From Chthonomonas sp. (GTDB lineage: Bacteria > Armatimonadota > Fimbriimonadia > Fimbriimonadales > Fimbriimonadaceae): 64,000 bases of DNA. The stretch covers positions 992,001-1,056,000 of the forward strand of contig JAEURQ010000002.1 of the NCBI GenBank assembly GCA_016788425.1. The letters run 5' to 3'. Both the position numbers and the translations under genes were made by a program. The number at the start of each line of letters is the position of its first letter. The stretch's first letter is position 1. The notes under the pieces were generated by a model, which did no database searches, was not told the origin of the DNA, and saw nothing but the letters and a program-made list of their open reading frames with translations. Positions 58,550 through 64,000 of this stretch are shown in pieces.

Positions 58550-59371
58550 ATGATGCGCCAGGGTTCCGGCATGGATATGATGAAGGGGAGGCTCGCAATT
58601 GCGGTTCTCATTGCTCTTTTCTCGCTTTGCTCCTACTATTCCAGTTCGCAAAAGAACCCCGTGACGGGCGAAGTGCAGCACATTGGCAGCATCACGCCCG
58701 CCCAAGAAGTTCAAATGGGGCTGCAAGCGTTACCGCAGATGCTGCAAGAATTCCGTGGCGAGAGCCGCGATGCCCGCGCCACGCAACTGGTGAAAGAAGT
58801 GGGCGCCGAGTTGGTCCGCAACTCGGTCGCCGCGCAATCTGACTATCGCTTTGATTTTCACCTGTTGGCCGATCGCGATACGGTGAACGCGTTTGCCCTG
58901 CCGGGCGGGCAGGTGTTCATCACCGAGTGTTTGCTCGGCAAACTTGAATCTCAGGCCCAGCTCGCCGGCGTTTTAGGCCATGAGATTGGCCACGTATTGG
59001 CGCGTCACGGCGCGGAGCGCATGGCCAAACAACAACTCACGCAGGGATTGACCGGGGCCGCGGTGATGGCCAGCGGGAGCCAAAACTCCGCGCAACTGGC
59101 GATGATGGTGGGCAACATGATCAACATGAAATATGGCCGCGAAGACGAACTTGAAAGCGACAAACTCGGCCTGCAGTTTATGGTGGATTCGGGCTACGAT
59201 CCGCGTTCGATGATCGGCGTGATGGAGATTTTGGAACGCGCCACCGGCGGGGGCCGCGGGCAACCCGAATTCATGAGCACGCACCCGAACCCGGGCAACC
59301 GCATTGGCCACATCAAAGAGCACATCCGCGAGATGTTCCCCAACGGCCTTCCGGCCAACCTACGACAATGA
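58550..59371 (+). CDS. M48-family metalloprotease (BepA/LoiP-like)
   Basis: A 273-residue exported zinc protease. Signal sequence with a Cys near residue 27 (LFSLCSYYSS), possibly a lipoprotein. Zinc motif HEIGHVLARHGAER (residues ~143-152) and the third ligand Glu in EDELESDKLGLQFM. ALPGGQVFIT before the motif and STHPNPGNRI after it are M48C hallmarks. BepA-like enzymes degrade misfolded outer-membrane proteins. It overlaps the next gene as ATGA. A second ATG at 58553 directly follows the first. Confidence 0.9.
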   Translation: MMRQGSGMDMMKGRLAIAVLIALFSLCSYYSSSQKNPVTGEVQHIGSITPAQEVQMGLQALPQMLQEFRGESRDARATQLVKEVGAELVRNSVAAQSDYRFDFHLLADRDTVNAFALPGGQVFITECLLGKLESQAQLAGVLGHEIGHVLARHGAERMAKQQLTQGLTGAAVMASGSQNSAQLAMMVGNMINMKYGREDELESDKLGLQFMVDSGYDPRSMIGVMEILERATGGGRGQPEFMSTHPNPGNRIGHIKEHIREMFPNGLPANLRQ

Positions 59372-60132
59372 GAGTTCTCGCGGCGCTGATTTTGCTCGTG
59401 GGGTTGGTGATCCCGGCAGCGGCGATTCCGCCGTTCTTGGATTCGTTGCACAAGATTGTGATGCCCATCAAAGGCTCGGATTACGAGGCGGCGAAGTGCC
59501 AAACGTGCCATCTGGGCGGCCCGCCCAAGCTCAATCCGTTTGGCCTGCAGATCAAGAGCAAGCTCACCAAACGCGAACTGAACGCGCAAGTTCTCTGGGC
59601 GATTGCCAACGATGATGCCGACAAGGACGGCGCGCGCAACATGGCCGAGCTCGAAGCCGGCAAACTCCCCGGCGATGCGTTGTCCACTCCCGCGACGGGT
59701 TCGACATCGGCCGCCACGCCGCCGACCGAAGCGGCGACCTCCCCGATTCCGAAGCATGGCTTCCACCCATTGGTGGTGCACTTCCCCGTAGCCCTGTTTC
59801 TGTTCGGCGCGTTTTTGGATGCGCTGGGGCATTGGCGCAAGCGACCCGAGTTACGGATCGCAGCGCTGTGGAACCTGGGCTTTGGCGCCATCGCCTCAAT
59901 CGGGGCGGTCGTCAGCGGCCTGTTAGCGCGCTATCTAAACGAATACACCTTTGAGGGCACCGTGCTGATCCACCTCATTTTGGGCGTGTCGAGTTCGGTG
60001 CTGATGCTGAGCGTGGCGTGGTGGCGCAAGGGTCGCGAACCGGTGAGCGCCGGATATTGGGCGTTTTTGGCAACGGCCTGCATCGTGCTGACGGTCGCTG
60101 GCCACTTCGGCTCCATGCTGGTTTACGGCTAG
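59368..60132 (+). CDS. Haem-motif protein fused to DUF2231-like membrane domain
   Basis: A 254-residue protein: signal peptide (residues 1-19), then a single c-type haem motif CQTCH (residues ~44-48) within KCQTCHLGGPPKLNPFG, an EF-hand-like DDADKDGARN, a Pro/Thr/Ala linker (residues ~110-130), and a C-terminal four-helix membrane domain starting KHGFHPLVVHFPVALFLFGAF, which matches the DUF2231 pattern with its conserved His pair. The combination suggests a membrane-bound cytochrome that passes electrons outside the cell. Translation coupled to the M48 protease (ATGA). Confidence 0.78.
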   Translation: MRVLAALILLVGLVIPAAAIPPFLDSLHKIVMPIKGSDYEAAKCQTCHLGGPPKLNPFGLQIKSKLTKRELNAQVLWAIANDDADKDGARNMAELEAGKLPGDALSTPATGSTSAATPPTEAATSPIPKHGFHPLVVHFPVALFLFGAFLDALGHWRKRPELRIAALWNLGFGAIASIGAVVSGLLARYLNEYTFEGTVLIHLILGVSSSVLMLSVAWWRKGREPVSAGYWAFLATACIVLTVAGHFGSMLVYG

Positions 60133-60214
60133 AGTTTTCCACCGCACTTTTTTGCGAAAAAAGGTCCTGTTTACTCTTGTGATTCAGTAGACATGTCGTT
60201 ATAATAGTAGACGT
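60133..60214 (+). promoter_or_regulatory. Promoter of the imuB-dnaE2 cassette
   Basis: TTGTGA (60177-60182), a 17-bp spacer and a perfect TATAAT (60200-60205) form the best promoter in the window; the ATG at 60215 is 9 nt after the -10, so the leader is at most about 3 nt. The heptamer AGTAGAC occurs twice, 20 bp apart (60186-60192 and 60206-60212), flanking the -10. GACATGTC (60190-60197) is a perfect palindrome in the spacer. These are candidate operator elements for an SOS-type repressor. A weak hairpin CTTTTTT-gcg-AAAAAAG sits at 60147-60163. Confidence 0.75.
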
Positions 60215-61402
60215 ATGTACCATTTCGTCTACATTCGAATTGATGGGTTTTACTTCCCCCAAGCCGAAGAGACACCGCGCGTGTTGCTTCACGACGACTT
60301 GGTTTTGGCCGCGTGTCCGCTGGCTCAGGAAGCTGGAATCCGCCTCGGGATGACTACCCGCGAGGCGCGCACGCTCTTGCGGATGCCGCTCGCGTTTCGC
60401 GTCTATTCGGCGTCGGATTTTGAGGAAGCGCGGAATCTGTGGCTCAATCGCTGCCTCACCTGCGTGGATCGGCTGGAGCCGATTTTGGCGCACGAGGCGT
60501 TGCTCGATTTTTCGGGTCACCCCGACCCGGCCGGTCCGGCGCTGGAGCTTTACGAAACCTTGCGCCGCGCGGGATATCGCGCCGTCATCGGCATGGGTTC
60601 GAGCCCATGGGTGGCGCGTCGGTGCGCGCAATTGATGCCCGATTACGATCGCCTGGCTTGGCAATTGCAATGGGAGGAAGCCATTCGCCATCCGCGCCGC
60701 TTTTTGGAATCGTGCCCGATTATGGAGTGCGAACCGCTGGAGCGCAAGGCACGCGAGCGTCTGCTATTTTTGGGCTACCCCACCCTGCGCGACGTGGACA
60801 CCGTGCCCGCCGCGGTGCTTCGTCGCCAGCTGGGTATGGCGTATTCCACCTATGTCGCGGCTCGCGAGGGCGGGCCGTGGCAATCGCTGCGCACCAGCTA
60901 CCCCGACCAGCGCATCATGGCCGCGTTTGAGTTCCCCGGTGGGTGCAGCGAGGAGGCCACGTTGCAAGGAATCGCGCGCCGCCTGAGCGAGCGCCTGGTG
61001 ACTCAGCTACAGCAACGCGACGAGACGAGTTCGGAGTTGGTGCTGGAACTCGAATGGGAAGATGGTCAGCGGCAAGAGATTTGCCGTCCCTTTGCCAAAC
61101 CGCTTTCGGGTCAAGCGATGCTCTATCGGGCGATCACACTCACCTTGCCGCCCGCCCATCAGGCCCTGGTGCGCCTGCAGGTGGAGCTGCGCGGCTTGGA
61201 AAAGAAGGGTCAGGCGCAGCCGCGACTGGACGGTTTGCCCGATCGCAAAGAGGCGCAAGCGGCGGCCCACATGGCCCTGAACACGCTGAAGAAAGCGCTC
61301 GGCGACACCGTGGTGCAGCGCGCCGGCGAGTTGCCGCGGCCCCGCCGCGTGCAGGTGCTGCAAGCCTGGAACTTCGGCCCCGGACGGTCGGCGCGGGTGT
61401 AG
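60215..61402 (+). CDS. imuB: ImuB-like Y-family polymerase homologue with altered active site
   Basis: A 395-residue Y-family fold protein: palm start FVYIRIDGFYF, the fingers region CPLAQEAGIRLGMTTREARTLL, the helix-hairpin-helix around FLGYPTLRDVDTVPAAVL, and a little-finger domain from residue ~235. The second catalytic motif, normally S-I-D-E-A, reads LAHEALLDFSG: Asp is replaced by His. ImuB proteins are inactive Y-family homologues that bridge the sliding clamp and the DnaE2 polymerase in mutagenic repair. The adjacent DnaE2-type gene (3-nt gap) supports this. No ImuA gene is present here. Confidence 0.85.
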   Translation: MYHFVYIRIDGFYFPQAEETPRVLLHDDLVLAACPLAQEAGIRLGMTTREARTLLRMPLAFRVYSASDFEEARNLWLNRCLTCVDRLEPILAHEALLDFSGHPDPAGPALELYETLRRAGYRAVIGMGSSPWVARRCAQLMPDYDRLAWQLQWEEAIRHPRRFLESCPIMECEPLERKARERLLFLGYPTLRDVDTVPAAVLRRQLGMAYSTYVAAREGGPWQSLRTSYPDQRIMAAFEFPGGCSEEATLQGIARRLSERLVTQLQQRDETSSELVLELEWEDGQRQEICRPFAKPLSGQAMLYRAITLTLPPAHQALVRLQVELRGLEKKGQAQPRLDGLPDRKEAQAAAHMALNTLKKALGDTVVQRAGELPRPRRVQVLQAWNFGPGRSARV

Positions 61403-61405
61403 GTC

Positions 61406-64000
61406 ATGAAGTCGCGGGAGGTGATGGCGCAATGGCGCGAAATTGGGGAGTGGTGGCAATACGAAAGCCCCCGCGAGATCACCCAATTTTTGGACGCCAA
61501 AGGGATTCGACGAGAAGAAATTCGCGAGTTCAACCCGCTGGCGCTCACCCCGATCTCGGAGCCCGAACCGGAAAAGCACACCGAAGACTGGAGTCTGCGG
61601 ATCCAAAAGCGGCGCGACGAAAAGGTGGCGCAGGCGTGCGGCTACCTTCCACCCGACCCGCTCGATGGGCCGACCACGCTCATCCGATCGGCGCGCCCGG
61701 AATCGGTGGGGTTGCTCACCACGCTCAGCGGCTACAGCTTCGGCCAAAGCTGCATGCTCGCCGAGGAGATTCCGGTGCTGGCCGCGCAAGCCGACTTGCG
61801 CGCGATCGGTCTCGCCGACCGATTCAGTCTGTGCGGGGCGGTGGAGTTCACCAAGCGCGCGCTCAGTTCGGGCATCAAGCCGCTCATCGGCGCGACGATT
61901 GAGCTCCCCGAAGGCGGGAGCTTTGCCCTCTTTGCGCGGAGCAAGCGCGGCTACAGCAACCTCTCGCAGTTCATCACGGCCTGCCATTTGGAGCAGCCGC
62001 TGCGGTTCCCCATGGCGACCTGGGCGAATCTTGCCCGCTACGCCGGCGATTTGGTCTGCCTCACCGGCGGCCACAACAGCCCCGTCAACCTGATGCTCGC
62101 CCACAATCAAGATCGCGAGGCCGAGCAGTGGATCGGGCGCATGCGCGAATTGATGCCGGTTTGGATCAGCATCGAGCGCAGTTTTGTGCCGTGGGAAATG
62201 AGCGTCAACCGCCGCTTGGAGGATTTGGCCGCCGCCCACAGCCTCACCTGCGTGGCGGGCGGTCTGGTGACCCACGCCCGGCCCGAGCATTTTCTCTGCC
62301 AAGACACGCTAGTTTGCGTGGAGAGCCTGAGCCTGGTGGAGGAGATTACGGGCCGCAAACCGCGCCGCGACGAGCACCAACCCGCGCCGCGCTGGGAGGC
62401 TCCGCAGCGCGGAATCAACGCCGAGCGCTACTTGCGCACCGCGCGCGAGATGACGCAGCTTTTCGGCGATCGCCCCGACCTGCTGGCCAACACGTTGCGC
62501 TTTGCCGAGCTTTGCGATGACGACGTGCTGCCCAGCCGCACCCGCCTGCCGCAGCTCTATCCCGATCCGGTGCACGCCCTGCGCGAAATCACGTGGGCCG
62601 GCGCGCACGCGCGGCACCCCAAAATCACCGCCGCCCTGCGCAAACGCCTGGATTTTGAACTCACGCGCATCTGCGATCTTAACTTTGCCGACCATTTTTT
62701 GACGATGTGGGATATCTGCCAGTGGTCCAACGAGCACGGCATTTTGTTCTCCGGTCGCGGGTCGGTGGTGGATGCCGCGGTTTCGTATTGCCTCGGCTTT
62801 TCGCGGATTGATGCCTTTGCCCACCGGCTCCACTTCGACCGATTTTTGCCCGCCGACGGCAGTAAGCGACCCGACATTGATGTGGATTTTGAGGCCGCGC
62901 GGCGCGAGGATGTGCGGACCTACGTGACCAAAAAGTACGGCGTGGATCGCGTGGCCACCGTCGCCGCGGTCGGCACCTACGGCTCGCGCGGCATCATTCG
63001 CGAGGTCGGCAAGGTGATGGGGCTGCCCCCGGCGGTCATCGGATTCCTCGCCAAAAAACTCCATGGCGGCATTTCGCCGCGCAATATCGAAAGCGCGCTG
63101 GAAAACCGGCCCGAGCTCCGCAACAGCAACATCCCGCGCGAACGATTTCGCTGGGTGATGGAGCTTGCCGAGCGGATGATGGACGTGCCGCGCAACATGC
63201 GCAGCCACTCCTCGGGCGTGGTCATTTCCGATCGCCCGATGGCCGAGACGGTGCCGCTCCAATTTTCGGCGACCACGATTGATGATGACCTCGGGCAACC
63301 GGACCCCGACGAGCCCGCGCATCTGCGGATTATTCAGTGGGATAAGCGCAGCGCCAAGCACTTTTTCGACAAATTCGACATTCTTTGCCTGCGCGGGCAG
63401 GATGTGCTTTCCGGCACGCAGACCCGGCTCCGGGTTCGCGAACCGGGATTTTCGGTGGAACAGGTGCCGATTGACGACGAGGAGACCTACCGGGCGATGC
63501 GCTCGGGCGAGCTCATCGGCATCCCGCAATCGGCCTCACCCGCCATGCGGCAAGCCCACATTCGCATGCGCACGGCGAACCTGCACGACGCCAGCCTTGT
63601 GCAGGCGGGCATCCGCCCCGGCGTGGGCGGCGCGGTCAAAATCAACGAGCTCATCGCGCGGCGACGCGGGCGACCATTCACCTACGTCCACCCCGACCTC
63701 GAGCAAATTCTGGGCCTCACCTACGGGCTGGTGGTGTTCCAGGAACAGGTAGATCAGCTGCTCCAGACCTTCGCCGGATACTCCTCGGGCGAGGCCGAAG
63801 ACACGCGCGAGGCGATTCATAAGCGGCGCGGCGAAGACTACGGACGGCAGATTCGCGAGCAGGTGATGAGCCGAATTTTGGGCCAAGGCTATGCGCCGGC
63901 GGTCGCCGAGCACGTCTTCGAATTGGTCGCCGCGTTCAAGGGTTACGGCTTTGCTCAGGGCCACGCCCTGGCCTTTGCCGAGGTCTCCATCCGCTCCATC
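61406..64000 (+). CDS. dnaE2: Error-prone DNA polymerase III alpha subunit, DnaE2/ImuC type (3' partial)
   Basis: Open for 865 codons to the window end. Residues 1-100 are an unusual N-terminal extension. Residues 101-300 are a PHP domain whose metal-binding histidines are lost: the expected H-x-H-S-x-Y-S reads LTTLSGYSFG and T-D-H reads LADRFSL. The polymerase core is intact: FSGRGSVVDAAVSYCLG, catalytic aspartates in RPDIDVDFEAARRED, the third in DKFDILCLRG, plus HSSGVVISDRP, FQEQVDQLLQTFAGYSSGEA and GYGFAQGHALAFAE. The pairing with ImuB marks it as the translesion enzyme rather than the replicative DnaE. Start ATG at 61406, three bases after the imuB stop. Confidence 0.9.
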   Translation, partial: MKSREVMAQWREIGEWWQYESPREITQFLDAKGIRREEIREFNPLALTPISEPEPEKHTEDWSLRIQKRRDEKVAQACGYLPPDPLDGPTTLIRSARPESVGLLTTLSGYSFGQSCMLAEEIPVLAAQADLRAIGLADRFSLCGAVEFTKRALSSGIKPLIGATIELPEGGSFALFARSKRGYSNLSQFITACHLEQPLRFPMATWANLARYAGDLVCLTGGHNSPVNLMLAHNQDREAEQWIGRMRELMPVWISIERSFVPWEMSVNRRLEDLAAAHSLTCVAGGLVTHARPEHFLCQDTLVCVESLSLVEEITGRKPRRDEHQPAPRWEAPQRGINAERYLRTAREMTQLFGDRPDLLANTLRFAELCDDDVLPSRTRLPQLYPDPVHALREITWAGAHARHPKITAALRKRLDFELTRICDLNFADHFLTMWDICQWSNEHGILFSGRGSVVDAAVSYCLGFSRIDAFAHRLHFDRFLPADGSKRPDIDVDFEAARREDVRTYVTKKYGVDRVATVAAVGTYGSRGIIREVGKVMGLPPAVIGFLAKKLHGGISPRNIESALENRPELRNSNIPRERFRWVMELAERMMDVPRNMRSHSSGVVISDRPMAETVPLQFSATTIDDDLGQPDPDEPAHLRIIQWDKRSAKHFFDKFDILCLRGQDVLSGTQTRLRVREPGFSVEQVPIDDEETYRAMRSGELIGIPQSASPAMRQAHIRMRTANLHDASLVQAGIRPGVGGAVKINELIARRRGRPFTYVHPDLEQILGLTYGLVVFQEQVDQLLQTFAGYSSGEAEDTREAIHKRRGEDYGRQIREQVMSRILGQGYAPAVAEHVFELVAAFKGYGFAQGHALAFAEVSIRSI

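Noticed and set aside
61007-62302. 431-codon minus-strand frame across imuB and dnaE2
   Set aside because: It crosses the boundary of two well-supported genes on the opposite strand and has no motif.
61406-64000. Suspicion that dnaE2 is frameshifted, because only short frames with stop codons appear in this region
   Set aside because: The frame of the ATG at 61406 stays open to the last base and carries the PHP-like and polymerase motifs in one phase; it simply lacks a stop inside the window.

Overview
The window is about 64 kb of GC-rich bacterial chromosome, very densely packed. There is no sign of phage, insertion sequences or CRISPR. The gene content points to a Gram-negative-type (diderm) heterotroph: a Kdo-transferase-like glycosyltransferase, a probable outer-membrane barrel, an L,D-transpeptidase, PEP-CTERM surface proteins, C-terminal dockerin-like EF-hand pairs, a futalosine-type menaquinone enzyme, and a split glycine dehydrogenase. 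Together with a DUF6754-type membrane cluster, these suggest Armatimonadota, class Fimbriimonadia. That placement is inferred from remembered family distributions; no marker tree was possible.

Layout. 1-7.7 kb: end of a dockerin-like surface protein, MFS transporter plus KdtA-like transferase, a membrane protein with a GyrI-like protein, a TPR regulator, and DinB and YjbR-like proteins. 7.8-12.7 kb: nrdB-nrdA (class I ribonucleotide reductase, apparently of the tyrosine-less class Ic kind) and an L,D-transpeptidase. 12.7-17.4 kb: leuB, tRNA-Cys, groES-ribBA, ridA with a 'quinate 5-dehydrogenase'-like gene, and a PAP2 phosphatase. 17.4-31.7 kb: two fatty-acid beta-oxidation genes separated by a DUF5695 protein, a BNR/dockerin surface protein, an SPFH pair with a small membrane partner, and gcvPB-birA-dinB. 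31.7-41.6 kb: a J-domain-like gene, then a nearly gapless minus-strand block reading glmU-prs-(six uncharacterised genes)-recO-hisS-outer-membrane protein. 41.8-51.1 kb: a blue-copper PEP-CTERM protein, a class III cyclase, an orphan flhA, a GND-repeat/HEAT protein, a VanZ-like protein, surE and an acyl-CoA dehydrogenase. 51.4-53.6 kb: three tandem paralogous PEP-CTERM genes. 53.7-60.1 kb: an MqnD-like enzyme, an Fe-S PD-(D/E)XK nuclease, a two-subunit M16 peptidase, an SDR with a 33-residue membrane peptide, an M48 protease and a haem-motif/DUF2231 protein. 60.2-64 kb: an ImuB-like pseudo-polymerase followed by an error-prone DnaE2-type polymerase that runs off the window.

Expression style. 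Fifteen genes that begin a transcription unit have a TANNNT hexamer 6-9 nt before the start codon and no Shine-Dalgarno sequence, so leaderless mRNAs look common here. The PEP-CTERM genes instead have strong ribosome-binding sites. Genes within operons overlap by 1-14 nt, usually as ATGA or TAATG. Several convergent pairs overlap by tens of bases.

The best candidates for undescribed biology are the six-gene membrane operon at 35.0-39.3 kb, the ImuB/DnaE2 pair with altered catalytic sites and no ImuA, the tandem PEP-CTERM family, and the GND-repeat/HEAT protein. All calls come from reading motifs by eye; no database search was run.
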